Shown piece after piece: positions 9,344-18,207 of a stretch of DNA of 64,000 nucleotides. Each line of letters opens with the position of its first letter. Position 1 is the first letter of the stretch. This DNA comes from an uncultured Clostridia bacterium (GTDB lineage: Bacteria; Bacillota; Clostridia; Christensenellales; UBA1242): positions 1-64,000 of the forward strand of contig CAKVLG010000006.1 in assembly GCA_934756675.1 (NCBI GenBank). Reading direction: 5' to 3'. A program made the position numbers and the translations under genes. The notes under the pieces were generated by a model, which was not told where the DNA came from, did not search any database, and worked only from the letters and a program-made list of their open reading frames with translations.

Positions 9344-10077
9344 TGGAACAAATAAAGTTACAAGGAATAGTTTTAAAAGCAACAGATTATAAAGATAGTG
9401 ATAAGCTTATCACTATCTTTTCGCTTGAAAAAGGAATTATAACAGCTAAACTTGTTGGTGTAAAAAAGGCAAAAGCAAAAATGGCGTTTGCTGGTCAACC
9501 TTTTTGCTATGCTGAGTTTGTGCTAGCAGAAAAAAATGGATTTTATACCGTTACAGGATGTAGTAGCATTGATTGTTTTTTTGATATTACGCGTGATATA
9601 GACAAGTTCTATTTGGGGCTTGCTTGTTTGGAAGTAACGAGTAAATCGCTTCAGGTGGGCGAAGTGTCGCCAGAGCTATTTATTGCTTTGATAAAAACGC
9701 TTCAAGCTTTGTGCTATTCCAGTGCCCAAGAAATGGCGGTTACAATCAAGTTTTTTATTGAAGTGCTTGAAATAATTGGCTACGCTCTGTCGTTTGACAA
9801 ATGTTCCATTTGCGACAAGCCACTAGACGCGGCAGAGTATTATTCATTTGTTGCAGGTGGTGTGGTTTGCGAAAAGTGCGACAAAATGAACGCATTTTCT
9901 ATTTCAAAAGGGGAGCTTGCAATTCTAAAAATTATAAATAGTACAGATTTTGAAAACTTAGAAAATCTAAAATTTTCATCAAACGAGAATATTAAGTATG
10001 CACTCAACCTTATGCAAAAGACGTTTGTGTATAAAACTGGTGAAAAGCTGCAAAGTTTTAAAGCAATTTTAAATTAA
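9343..10077 (+). CDS. recO: DNA repair protein RecO
   Basis: A 244-residue RecO. The N-terminal OB-fold starts with QGIVLKATDYKDSDKLITIFS, typical of the family, and the C-terminal domain has the four-cysteine zinc site C-S-I-C ... C-E-K-C. RecO loads RecA onto SSB-coated single-stranded DNA with RecR during gap repair and recombination. Its ATG overlaps the stop of the preceding small gene by one base, and there is no separate ribosome-binding site, so translation is probably coupled. Confidence 0.93.
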   Translation: MEQIKLQGIVLKATDYKDSDKLITIFSLEKGIITAKLVGVKKAKAKMAFAGQPFCYAEFVLAEKNGFYTVTGCSSIDCFFDITRDIDKFYLGLACLEVTSKSLQVGEVSPELFIALIKTLQALCYSSAQEMAVTIKFFIEVLEIIGYALSFDKCSICDKPLDAAEYYSFVAGGVVCEKCDKMNAFSISKGELAILKIINSTDFENLENLKFSSNENIKYALNLMQKTFVYKTGEKLQSFKAILN

Positions 10078-10100
10078 TTAAAAATAATATAACCAAAAAC

Positions 10101-10130
10101 TTGCGGTATAATTTTGCGGTGTGGTATAAT
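10101..10130 (+). promoter_or_regulatory. Candidate ppdK promoter
   Basis: TTGCGG (10101-10106), 18-bp spacer, TATAAT (10125-10130). A strong ribosome-binding site AAAGGAGAAAG follows at 10150. Confidence 0.6.
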
Positions 10131-10168
10131 TTCACTCGTGACAATACAAAAAGGAGAAAGTAAAGTTT

Positions 10169-12817
10169 ATGTCAAAAAAGAAATATGTTTATTTGTTTAG
10201 TGAAGGCGACGCTACTATGAGAAATCTCCTTGGTGGTAAAGGTGCTAACCTTGCTGAAATGACCCGTCTTGGTCTTCCAGTTCCACAAGGATTTACAATT
10301 TCTACAGAAGCTTGCACACAATACTATGAAGATGGTAAACAAATTAACGCTGACATTCAAAAAGAAATCTTAACTTACATCGAAAAGATGGAAAAGATTA
10401 CTGGAAAGAAGTTCGGCGATAAAGAAAATCCTCTTCTAGTATCAGTAAGAAGTGGTGCTCGTGCATCAATGCCTGGTATGATGGATACAATTTTGAACCT
10501 TGGTTTAAATGAAGAAGTTGTTGAAGTCTTAGCTAGAAAGAGTGGTAACCCTAGATGGGCTTACGACTGCTATAGAAGATTCATTCAAATGTTCTCTGAT
10601 GTAGTTATGGAAGTTGGTAAAAAGTACTTCGAAAAACTCATCGACCAAATGAAGGAAAAGAAAGGTGTTGTCTATGATGTCGATTTGACAGCAGAAGACT
10701 TAAAAGAACTCGCTAACGAATTTAAAGCTGAATATAAAAAACAACTTGGTAAAGATTTCCCAAGCGATCCAAAAGAACAATTGTTCGAAGCTATTAAAGC
10801 TGTGTTTAGAAGCTGGGATAACCCAAGAGCTAACGTTTATCGTATGGACCATGATATTCCATATTCATGGGGTACTGCTGTTAACGTTCAAATGATGGCG
10901 TTTGGTAACATGGGCGAAACAAGTGGTACAGGTGTTGCCTTTACACGTAACCCTGCAACAGGCGAAAAGGGCTTGATGGGTGAATTCTTAATGAACGCTC
11001 AAGGCGAAGACGTTGTTGCCGGTGTTCGTACGCCAATGCCTATCGCAAAAATGAAAGAGATTATGCCTGAAGTTTATGAACAATTCATTGGAATTTGCAA
11101 TACTTTGGAAAATCACTATCATGATATGCAAGATATGGAGTTTACTATCGAAGATAAAAAACTCTATATGCTTCAAACTCGTAACGGTAAGAGAACGGCA
11201 GCTGCTGCTATTCGTATCGCTTGCGACTTGATTGACGAAAAAATGATTACAGAACAAGAAGCTCTTATGCAAATCGATGCTAAATCACTCGATATGTTGC
11301 TTCACCCAACATTTGATACAGCTGCACTTAAAGCTGCTGATAAAAATAATGTTATTGGTAAAGGTATCGCTGCATCTCCTGGTGCTGCTACTGGTAAAAT
11401 CGTGTTCACAGCCGAAGACGCTGTTGCTCATGGTAAAAAGAAAGAGAAAGTTGTTCTTGTAAGACTTGAAACATCTCCAGAAGATATCGAAGGTATGAAA
11501 TTTGCTCAAGGTATCTTAACTGTTCGTGGTGGTCAAACATCACACGCTGCTGTTGTTGCTCGTGGTATGGGTACATGCTGCGTTTCTGGCTGTGGCGAAA
11601 TCAAGATGGATGAAGAAAATAAACGCTTCACTCTTGCTGGCAAGACATTCAAGGAAGGAGATTGGATCTCTCTTGATGGTTCTACTGGTAAAATCTATGA
11701 TACAGAAATTAAGACTGTTGATGCTGACCCTAACAGTGGTTACTTCGGCAGAATTATGAAGCTCGCTGATAAATATAGAGCTCTTGGCGTTAGAACAAAT
11801 GCTGATACACCAAAAGATGCTAAGAAAGCTGTTGAACTTGGTGCTGAAGGTATTGGTCTTTGCCGTACAGAACACATGTTCTTCGATCCTGCAAGAATTG
11901 GTGCATTCCGTGAAATGATCTGCTCTGACTCTGTTGAAGAAAGAGAAGTTGCTCTTGCTAAGATTGAGCCTATGCAACAAGCAGACTTTGAAGGTTTGTT
12001 TGAAGCTCTTCAAGGCAACCCTGTAACAATTCGTTTCTTGGATCCACCTCTTCATGAGTTTGTTCCAACAGAAGAAAACGATATCAAAGCTTTAGCAAAA
12101 GCTAAGGGTAAGACTGTTGAACAAATTAAACAATATATCACAGACCTTCACGAAGCTAACCCAATGATGGGTCATCGTGGTTGCAGACTTTGCGTTACAT
12201 ATCCAGAAATTGCTGTTATGCAAACAAATGCTGTTATTAAGGCTGCTATTGCTGTTTCTAAGAAACACAAAGATTGGAAGATTGTTCCAGAAATCATGAT
12301 CCCACTTGTTGGGGAAGTAAAAGAACTTAAGTTTGTTAAAGACATTGTTGTTAAAACTGCAGACAAAGTTATTGCTGAAGCTGGCGTTAACTTAAAGTAT
12401 GAAGTTGGTACAATGATCGAAATTCCTCGTGCGGCATTAACTGCTGACGAAATTGCAAAAGAAGCTGAATTCTTCTGCTTTGGTACAAACGACTTAACAC
12501 AAATGACATTCGGCTTTAGCCGTGATGATGCTGGTAAATTCTTACCATCATACTATGCAAACAAGATTTATGAATCAGATCCATTTGCAAGACTTGATAC
12601 AACAGGCGTTGGTAAACTTATGGATATGGCTGTTACTCTTGGTAGAAAAGAAAGAAAGAACCTTCATTGCGGTATTTGTGGTGAACACGGTGGCGATCCT
12701 TCTTCTATTGAATTCTGTCATAAGATTGGTTTGAACTATGTTTCTTGCTCACCATTCAGAGTTCCAATTGCAAGACTTGCTGCTGCTCAAGCAAACATTA
12801 AGGCTCCAAGAAAATAA
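10169..12817 (+). CDS. ppdK: Pyruvate, phosphate dikinase
   Basis: An 882-residue enzyme of full length. It interconverts pyruvate + ATP + Pi and phosphoenolpyruvate + AMP + PPi, and in anaerobes often works in glycolysis. The N-terminal nucleotide-binding domain starts KYVYLFSEGDATMRNLLGGKG. The swivelling phosphohistidine domain has GGQTSHAAVVARGMG with the catalytic His at residue 459. The C-terminal PEP/pyruvate barrel has GTNDLTQMTFGFSRDD and HCGICGEHGG with the catalytic cysteine region at 834-837. It is a single-gene unit with its own promoter and terminator. Codon use is more uniform than in its neighbours, as expected for a highly expressed gene. No adjacent PDRP regulator gene is seen. 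Confidence 0.97.
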   Translation: MSKKKYVYLFSEGDATMRNLLGGKGANLAEMTRLGLPVPQGFTISTEACTQYYEDGKQINADIQKEILTYIEKMEKITGKKFGDKENPLLVSVRSGARASMPGMMDTILNLGLNEEVVEVLARKSGNPRWAYDCYRRFIQMFSDVVMEVGKKYFEKLIDQMKEKKGVVYDVDLTAEDLKELANEFKAEYKKQLGKDFPSDPKEQLFEAIKAVFRSWDNPRANVYRMDHDIPYSWGTAVNVQMMAFGNMGETSGTGVAFTRNPATGEKGLMGEFLMNAQGEDVVAGVRTPMPIAKMKEIMPEVYEQFIGICNTLENHYHDMQDMEFTIEDKKLYMLQTRNGKRTAAAAIRIACDLIDEKMITEQEALMQIDAKSLDMLLHPTFDTAALKAADKNNVIGKGIAASPGAATGKIVFTAEDAVAHGKKKEKVVLVRLETSPEDIEGMKFAQGILTVRGGQTSHAAVVARGMGTCCVSGCGEIKMDEENKRFTLAGKTFKEGDWISLDGSTGKIYDTEIKTVDADPNSGYFGRIMKLADKYRALGVRTNADTPKDAKKAVELGAEGIGLCRTEHMFFDPARIGAFREMICSDSVEEREVALAKIEPMQQADFEGLFEALQGNPVTIRFLDPPLHEFVPTEENDIKALAKAKGKTVEQIKQYITDLHEANPMMGHRGCRLCVTYPEIAVMQTNAVIKAAIAVSKKHKDWKIVPEIMIPLVGEVKELKFVKDIVVKTADKVIAEAGVNLKYEVGTMIEIPRAALTADEIAKEAEFFCFGTNDLTQMTFGFSRDDAGKFLPSYYANKIYESDPFARLDTTGVGKLMDMAVTLGRKERKNLHCGICGEHGGDPSSIEFCHKIGLNYVSCSPFRVPIARLAAAQANIKAPRK

Positions 12818-12835
12818 AAGATTGATTTTATCTAC

Positions 12836-12864
12836 AAAATAAGGACTTTTGTCCTTATTTTTTT
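12836..12864 (+). terminator. ppdK terminator
   Basis: AAATAAGGAC, TTTT loop, GTCCTTATTT and a run of T. Confidence 0.85.
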
Positions 12865-13071
12865 ATGCTTAAAATTTGTGCAAAGTATCTAAATTTTTGA
12901 ATGAAATGGTTATTTTTTCATTGTTATTTTTATAAAATTAAAAGCCAAAATTTTTGATAAAAGCTGACATACATATTTACTTTTTTACATTTTATGATTT
13001 TGTGAAACAATTTTAAATTTGTGAAACAATTTTTTCTGCTAAAACAGAATAAAAAAAGTTTAAAAAATTGT
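12865..13071 (+). other. AT-rich leader region upstream of the nrd promoter with a 20-bp direct repeat
   Basis: No gene is seen here. The motif TTTGTGAAACAATTTT occurs twice, at about 12999-13014 and 13018-13034, with a spacing of 20 bp (about two helix turns), ending 38 bp before the -35 box. It could bind an activator or be chance in AT-rich DNA. Confidence 0.4.
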
Positions 13072-13100
13072 TTGACATGTTTTGAAGGTTTTGATAATAT
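13072..13100 (+). promoter_or_regulatory. nrdGD operon promoter
   Basis: Consensus TTGACA (13072-13077), 17-bp spacer, TAATAT (13095-13100). The predicted transcription start is near 13107, just before the first NrdR-like box. Confidence 0.7.
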
Positions 13101-13112
13101 GGGAGTCGTTAA

Positions 13113-13161
13113 CCACAACATCTTGTGTTTAACAAAAAAATATCATCACAATATGTTGATT
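13113..13161 (+). promoter_or_regulatory. Pair of NrdR-box-like operators
   Basis: Box 1 is CCACAACATCTTGTGT (13113-13128), matching the published NrdR consensus ACACWATATATWGTGT at 13 of 16 positions. Box 2 is TCACAATATGTTGATT (13146-13161), with a well-kept CAATATGTTG core. The cores lie 33 bp apart, close to the roughly three-helix-turn spacing known for paired NrdR boxes. The position just downstream of the promoter fits repression by ATP-cone protein NrdR when dNTP levels are high. The nrdR gene is not in the window. Confidence 0.7.
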
Positions 13162-13204
13162 TTGCACAAAAATAAAAAAATCAACAAAAAAGGTTGAAAA
13201 ACTT

Positions 13205-13897
13205 ATGCTTATATCTGGATTTCAGAAAACATCTTTGCTAGATTACCCCGAAAAAGTTGCTGCGATTATATTTACAACAGGCTGCAATCTTAGATGCCCT
13301 TGGTGTCATAATGCTGGTATTGTTAAAGGCAAATATGACAATATTGAAGAAAAAGAAATTTTTGATTATCTTGAAAAGCGAAAAGGTATTTTAGATGGCG
13401 TGGTAATCACGGGTGGTGAACCGCTTTTGCAACCAGATCTAATTGAGTTTATGGGTAAAATAAAATCGTGTTTTGGCTTAAGTATAAAGCTGGACACTAA
13501 TGGAGTTTTAACAGATAAACTTGAACGCACGCTAAAAAGTGGATATGTGGATTATGTTGCAATGGACGTTAAAGGCGACTTAGAAAATTATTATAAGTTT
13601 GTCGGGCTAACAAGTTTTGACGCTAGTGCAATTGCAAAAAGCATAGACGTTTTGGAAAAAAGCAACATTCCACACGAGTTTCGAACAACTTGTATAAAAG
13701 GCTTAACAACACCGCAAACGGTTAAAAAAGCAGCGAGTCTTGTGAAAGATGCTAAAAACTACTTTTTGCAGAACTTTGTTGACTCTGGCGATATATTAGA
13801 TAGTCATGGTTTTGGTAGCTTTTCGCCAAGTGAGATGCAAGAGCTATTAGAAATAGCAAAAACTGAAAATGGTAATACCGTCCTTCGTGGCGTATAA
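13205..13897 (+). CDS. nrdG: Anaerobic ribonucleoside-triphosphate reductase activating protein
   Basis: A 230-residue radical-SAM protein. The cluster motif is CNLRCPWC (C27, C31, C34), and the glycine-rich SAM site is TGGEPL. NrdG uses a 4Fe-4S cluster and S-adenosylmethionine to generate the glycyl radical on NrdD. Start at the ATG at 13205; the ribosome-binding site (AAAGGTTG) is modest. nrdG comes before nrdD, the reverse of the usual nrdD-nrdG order. It is longer than E. coli NrdG (154 residues) and belongs to the larger Firmicute/archaeal type that resembles PflA-like activases. The placement beside nrdD makes NrdD the obvious partner. Confidence 0.93.
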   Translation: MLISGFQKTSLLDYPEKVAAIIFTTGCNLRCPWCHNAGIVKGKYDNIEEKEIFDYLEKRKGILDGVVITGGEPLLQPDLIEFMGKIKSCFGLSIKLDTNGVLTDKLERTLKSGYVDYVAMDVKGDLENYYKFVGLTSFDASAIAKSIDVLEKSNIPHEFRTTCIKGLTTPQTVKKAASLVKDAKNYFLQNFVDSGDILDSHGFGSFSPSEMQELLEIAKTENGNTVLRGV

Positions 13898-13930
13898 TAC
13901 AAACCTACAACAGATAAGGAGGAAAAATAA

Positions 13931-16303
13931 ATGTTTAAGGTTAAAAAAAGAGATGGGAGAATTGTAAATTTTGAAATAGGTAAAATTGCAACAGCTATCG
14001 AAAAAGCGTTTAATTCTGTTAACAAAAATTATACTCTTGAGATTTTGAATTTAATAGCTCTTCGTGCGTCTGCTGATTTTGAAAAGAAAATCAACAACGA
14101 TATTGTTAATATCGAAGACATACAAGATAGTGTCGAAGTTGCTTTAATTGAAGCTGGCTATGCTGATGTCGCTAAGTCATACATTCTTTATCGTAAACAA
14201 AGAGAAAAGGTTAGAGATGCTCAAAACACTTTAATCGACTATAAAAAGGTTGTTGATGACTATTTAAAAATCAATGACTGGCGTGTTAAAGAAAACTCGA
14301 CAGTAACATACTCTGTTGGTGGCTTGATTTTGTCTAACTCTGGTGCTATTACTGCAAATTATTGGCTTTCGGAAGTGTATGACGAAGAAATCGCCAATGC
14401 TCACCGTGAAGCAGATATTCATATTCATGACTTATCTATGCTCACTGGCTATTGCGCTGGTTGGTCGCTTAAACAATTAATTCAACAAGGTCTTGGCGGT
14501 GTTCCTGGAAAAATTAGTTCTTCACCAGCAAGCCATTTGTCGACTCTTTGCAACCAAATGGTTAACTTTTTAGGTATTATGCAAAACGAATGGGCAGGTG
14601 CTCAAGCTTTTTCTAGCTTCGACACTTATCTGGCACCGTTTGTAAAAACTGATAATTTGACCCAAAAGCAAGTTAAACAATGCATTCAATCTTTTGTATT
14701 TGGTGTTAACACACCTTCTCGTTGGGGTACACAAGCACCATTTACAAATATTACTCTTGACTGGGTTGTTCCAAACGATTTGGCAGAGCTTAACGCTATT
14801 GTTGGCGGCAAGGAAATGAACTTTAAATATAAAGATTGCCAAAAAGAAATGGACATGATTAACAAAGCTTTTATTGAAATTATGATTGAAGGCGATGCTA
14901 ACGGTCGTGGTTTCCAATACCCAATTCCTACATATTCAATTACCAAAAACTTTGACTGGTCAGATACCGAGAATAACAGACTTCTATTCGAAATGACAAG
15001 CAAATATGGTACTCCATATTTTTCTAACTACATCAATAGTGATATGGAACCATCTGACGTTAGAAGTATGTGCTGCAGACTTCGTCTTGACTTGCGTGAA
15101 CTCCGCAAAAAGAGTGGTGGATACTTTGGTAGCGGTGAATCTACTGGTAGTGTTGGTGTTGTAACAATCAATATGCCAAAGATTGCATATCTTTCGAAAA
15201 ACGAAGAAGAGTTTTATGAAAGACTTGATAAACTCATGGATATTGCTGCACGTTCTCTTGATATTAAGAGAAAGGTTATAACAAACTTCCTTGACAATGG
15301 TTTGTATCCATACACAAAGCATTATCTTGGCACATTTGCTAACCACTTTTCAACAATTGGTCTTGTTGGTATGAACGAGGCTGGTTTGAATGCTAAATGG
15401 ATTGGCAAAGATATGACGCACCCAGAAACACAAGAGTTCACAAAAAATGTTTTAAATCACATGCGTGAAAGACTTTCTTTTTACCAAGAAAAATATGGCG
15501 ATTTGTTCAATTTGGAAGCAACTCCTGCAGAAAGTACATCGTATAGATTTGCTAAACATGACAAGAAAAAATATCCAGATATTATAACCGCATCAGAAAG
15601 CGACACTCCTTTCTACACAAACAGTTCGCATCTTCCTGTTGGCTATACCGAAGATATTTTTGAAGCTCTTGATATTCAAGATGATTTGCAAACACTTTAT
15701 ACATCAGGAACAGTTTTCCATGCATTTTTAGGCGAAAAATTGCCAGATTGGAAGGCAGCTGCAAACCTTGTGCGTAAAATTGCAGAAAATTATAAATTGC
15801 CTTATTATACACTTTCTCCAGTTTATTCTATTTGTGCAGACCATGGTTATCTTGCTGGTGAACAAAAAGAATGTCCAGTTTGTGGCAGAAAAACAGAAGT
15901 GTTTAGCCGTATTACAGGTTACTATAGACCTGTTCAAAACTGGAACGATGGTAAGACACAAGAATATAAACAAAGAAAGAATTATGACTTGGCTCATTCT
16001 AATTTCCATGGCAGCCATTGTGAATGTGACCACAAAGAAGAACTTGAAAAAGTAAATGATTGCGGTGGAAAAACAAGACACATCTTGTTTGTATCTAAAA
16101 CATGTCCAAATTGCAAAATGGCAGAGAAATTCCTAGATAAAGCGGGCGTTAAATACGAAACTGTAGTTGCAAGCGAAAACAAAGAGTTAACCATGAGTTA
16201 TGGCGTAAATCAAGCTCCTACACTTGTTGTTATTAGTGGCGACGAAGTAAACAAGATTGTTAATGTTTCAAACATTAGAGCATATCTTGAAAATAAAAAA
16301 TAA
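13931..16303 (+). CDS. nrdD: Anaerobic ribonucleoside-triphosphate reductase with C-terminal glutaredoxin-like domain
   Basis: A 790-residue class III RNR. An N-terminal ATP-cone (MFKVKKRDGRIVNFEIGKI, about 1-90) gives allosteric control. The active-site region SMCCRLRLDLRELRKKSGG has Cys381/382. The zinc site uses C648 and C651 (CPVC) with downstream C697 and C699 (CEC). The radical glycine is G663 in RITGYY. Residues about 713-790 form an extra thioredoxin/glutaredoxin-fold domain (RHILFVSKTCPNCKMAEKF) with redox-active CPNC at 725-728 and the family cis-proline (QAPTLVV). Class III enzymes use either formate or a redoxin as reductant; this fusion strongly suggests the redoxin route. A Shine-Dalgarno AAGGAGG precedes the start. 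It is 13 bp upstream of a trxB-like gene. Confidence 0.95.
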   Translation: MFKVKKRDGRIVNFEIGKIATAIEKAFNSVNKNYTLEILNLIALRASADFEKKINNDIVNIEDIQDSVEVALIEAGYADVAKSYILYRKQREKVRDAQNTLIDYKKVVDDYLKINDWRVKENSTVTYSVGGLILSNSGAITANYWLSEVYDEEIANAHREADIHIHDLSMLTGYCAGWSLKQLIQQGLGGVPGKISSSPASHLSTLCNQMVNFLGIMQNEWAGAQAFSSFDTYLAPFVKTDNLTQKQVKQCIQSFVFGVNTPSRWGTQAPFTNITLDWVVPNDLAELNAIVGGKEMNFKYKDCQKEMDMINKAFIEIMIEGDANGRGFQYPIPTYSITKNFDWSDTENNRLLFEMTSKYGTPYFSNYINSDMEPSDVRSMCCRLRLDLRELRKKSGGYFGSGESTGSVGVVTINMPKIAYLSKNEEEFYERLDKLMDIAARSLDIKRKVITNFLDNGLYPYTKHYLGTFANHFSTIGLVGMNEAGLNAKWIGKDMTHPETQEFTKNVLNHMRERLSFYQEKYGDLFNLEATPAESTSYRFAKHDKKKYPDIITASESDTPFYTNSSHLPVGYTEDIFEALDIQDDLQTLYTSGTVFHAFLGEKLPDWKAAANLVRKIAENYKLPYYTLSPVYSICADHGYLAGEQKECPVCGRKTEVFSRITGYYRPVQNWNDGKTQEYKQRKNYDLAHSNFHGSHCECDHKEELEKVNDCGGKTRHILFVSKTCPNCKMAEKFLDKAGVKYETVVASENKELTMSYGVNQAPTLVVISGDEVNKIVNVSNIRAYLENKK

Positions 16304-16316
16304 AAAGGATTAGTTT

Positions 16317-17216
16317 ATGTACGACATAATTATAGTTGGAGCCGGCCCCGCTGGGCTGACTTCAAGTATTTATTCAGCAAGAAGTGGTAAAAAAGTTCTA
16401 GTGATAGAAGGCAACAGCATTGGCGGGCAGATAGCATCTAGCCCAAAGGTTGAAAACTTTCCAACTCAAATGTCAATTTCTGGAATTGAACTTGCAGACA
16501 AAATGTATGACCAAGCAACAAACCTTGGTGTAGAGTTTGAGTTCGCCATGGTTACAAAAATAGAAGACAATGGTAAAACAAAAATAGTAAAAACAGACTT
16601 TGGCGATAGCTTTGAAGCTAAGGCTGTGATACTTGCAACTGGTGCCAGCCCACGAAAACTTGGTGTTGGCAGGGAAGAAGAACTTGCTGGCAAAGGTATT
16701 GCATATTGCGCTGTTTGTGATGGTGACTTTTATGCGGGCAGACCAGTTGGTGTTGTTGGTGGTGGAAACACCGCTTTGCAAAATGCAATTTATCTTTCTA
16801 AGATTTGCCCAAAGGTTTACATTTTTCAAAACCTTGACCACTTAACTGGTGAGCAAAAATTGATTGACGCGATTAATGAAACTGAAAACATTGAAGTTAG
16901 ATTGTCTACCACGGTTTCAAGATTAATAGGAGAGTTTAAACTTGAAATTGTAGAAGTTAAACATGAAGGCATCACCGAAAATATTTTGTGTGAAGGTTTG
17001 TTTGTATCTATTGGTCAAATTCCACATAACGACCCGTTTGAAGAAATTGTTAACCTTGATGAAAGGGGATATATAAAAGCGGGCGAAGATTGCAAAACAA
17101 ATGTCGATGGAATTTTTGTTGCAGGTGATGCAAGAACAAAATCTATTAGGCAACTTACAACGGCATGTGGTGACGGAAGTGTGGCTTCTATCATGGCGGG
17201 TAGCTATTTAGTATAG
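16317..17216 (+). CDS. Thioredoxin-reductase-like flavoprotein of the nrd operon, atypical pyridine-nucleotide site
   Basis: A 299-residue protein with the FAD motif GAGPAG near the N terminus, the redox centre CAVC (C131, C134) and the C-terminal FAD segment GIFVAGDAR. The second Rossmann site has GGGNTA (148-153), but the HRRxxxR motif that grips the 2'-phosphate of NADPH is replaced by FQNLDHLTG (about 170-178). The second TrxB in this window (61392-62312) keeps HRRDAFRA. Its likely job is to reduce the redoxin domain fused to NrdD. The electron donor may be NADH or reduced ferredoxin, as in clostridial ferredoxin-dependent thioredoxin reductases; this is inference. Confidence 0.88.
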   Translation: MYDIIIVGAGPAGLTSSIYSARSGKKVLVIEGNSIGGQIASSPKVENFPTQMSISGIELADKMYDQATNLGVEFEFAMVTKIEDNGKTKIVKTDFGDSFEAKAVILATGASPRKLGVGREEELAGKGIAYCAVCDGDFYAGRPVGVVGGGNTALQNAIYLSKICPKVYIFQNLDHLTGEQKLIDAINETENIEVRLSTTVSRLIGEFKLEIVEVKHEGITENILCEGLFVSIGQIPHNDPFEEIVNLDERGYIKAGEDCKTNVDGIFVAGDARTKSIRQLTTACGDGSVASIMAGSYLV

Positions 17217-17290
17217 TACTTCGCGTGACGTAATAGTGTTATGACAAACATAATACTCAGGTTTTATCGACCAAAACGCAGTTTTTTATA

Positions 17291-17322
17291 AAAAAGAGTG
17301 AGTAACAACTTGCTCTTTTTTT
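17291..17322 (+). terminator. nrd operon terminator
   Basis: AAAAAGAG...AGT / ACT...CTCTTTTTTT stem with a T run. A second small hairpin (AGTGTTATG with CATAATACT) lies at 17235-17257. Confidence 0.75.
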
Positions 17323-17335
17323 GTGGTTAAAATGC

Positions 17336-17364
17336 TTGCTACAAGGAATAAAAAAATATATAAT
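17336..17364 (+). promoter_or_regulatory. Promoter giving a probable leaderless transcript
   Basis: TTGCTA (17336-17341), 17-bp spacer, TATAAT (17359-17364). Only 6 bases separate the -10 box from the ATG at 17371, so transcription should begin at or next to the start codon. No Shine-Dalgarno sequence is present. Confidence 0.6.
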
Positions 17365-17370
17365 AAAAGC

Positions 17371-18159
17371 ATGAAACAAGAAAATTACACAAAGATAATT
17401 GTTAAAACCGCACTCAAAACTATTCTTCTGGTGGTTGGTTTTGTGTGCCTTGTTTTTGCAAGTTTATTCACTTTTATGCCAGAAAAGTTGTCTGGTGTAT
17501 ATGGCAACCTTGGTATGAAAAATGCGCAAATTGCAGCCATGCAAAGGGTGTATGAAAAGAGTGATGAAAATGGTGATTTATATAACTTAGTGCAATTGTG
17601 CCTTTCAAATAAAAACTATGACCAAGCAAAAAAGTATATACTTAAACTTAGAGCAAGGAAAAACTATAGTCAGTTTGTTGAGGCGGTGGACAGTACCAGT
17701 ATTGAAAAAGCAACAAAAGATGAAGTTGCATATGTTGTGAGTTTGGATGTGTATTTAGCGGGGCAGCTATTGATGTGCGAGTATAAACTTGGCAACAAAG
17801 ATTTAGCAAAAGAAATGGCAATGAATGACCTTTCTAGCATTGATAACAAATTTTCGTTTTTGTTTAGTGTTTATTATGACGAAGTGATGACCGACCTTGA
17901 CATGAGCATTGGTAGTGCAAAAAATATACTAATGGAGATTTATCGAACAGAAGGTGTTAAAGTAAAATTGAAAGATAAGTTTGATGCAGCAGACTACACG
18001 CTTGAGAGTGACCAAAGATTGAAAATTGCTTGCGTCTATACACAAATTAATATTTTAAAGACTAGGCGAAACCTAGCAAGTTTTGTTGGCGAAGATGTTT
18101 CGGACTTAACAAGCCAAATAACAGAACTTGAAAACGTATATAAAAATTTAACAAAATAA
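17371..18159 (+). CDS. Membrane-anchored helical-repeat protein, unknown function
   Basis: A 262-residue protein. An in-frame ATG exists at 17323, but it lies upstream of the promoter, so 17371 is chosen. There is one N-terminal membrane helix (about residues 13-32, LKTILLVVGFVCLVFASLF), then an extracytoplasmic part made almost wholly of helices. Phrases such as GDLYNLVQLCLSNKNYDQAKKYILKL look like TPR-type repeats. I recognise no named family. It faces glyQS across a shared bidirectional terminator. A role in protein-protein contact at the membrane is plausible, but nothing in the context fixes it. Confidence 0.75.
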   Translation: MKQENYTKIIVKTALKTILLVVGFVCLVFASLFTFMPEKLSGVYGNLGMKNAQIAAMQRVYEKSDENGDLYNLVQLCLSNKNYDQAKKYILKLRARKNYSQFVEAVDSTSIEKATKDEVAYVVSLDVYLAGQLLMCEYKLGNKDLAKEMAMNDLSSIDNKFSFLFSVYYDEVMTDLDMSIGSAKNILMEIYRTEGVKVKLKDKFDAADYTLESDQRLKIACVYTQINILKTRRNLASFVGEDVSDLTSQITELENVYKNLTK

Positions 18160-18170
18160 AATAGGCAACA

Positions 18171-18201
18171 AAAAAAAACCACCAATTTTGGTGGTCTTTT
18201 T
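18171..18201. terminator. Bidirectional terminator
   Basis: ACCACCAA / TTGGTGGT stem flanked by A8 on one side and a T run on the other. It serves the plus-strand gene ending at 18159 and minus-strand glyQS ending at 18208. Confidence 0.85.
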
Positions 18202-18207
18202 AATTTA

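Noticed and set aside
12930..13121. 63-residue minus-strand ORF upstream of nrdG
   Set aside because: It overlaps the nrd promoter and the first NrdR-like box and is low-complexity AT-rich translation.
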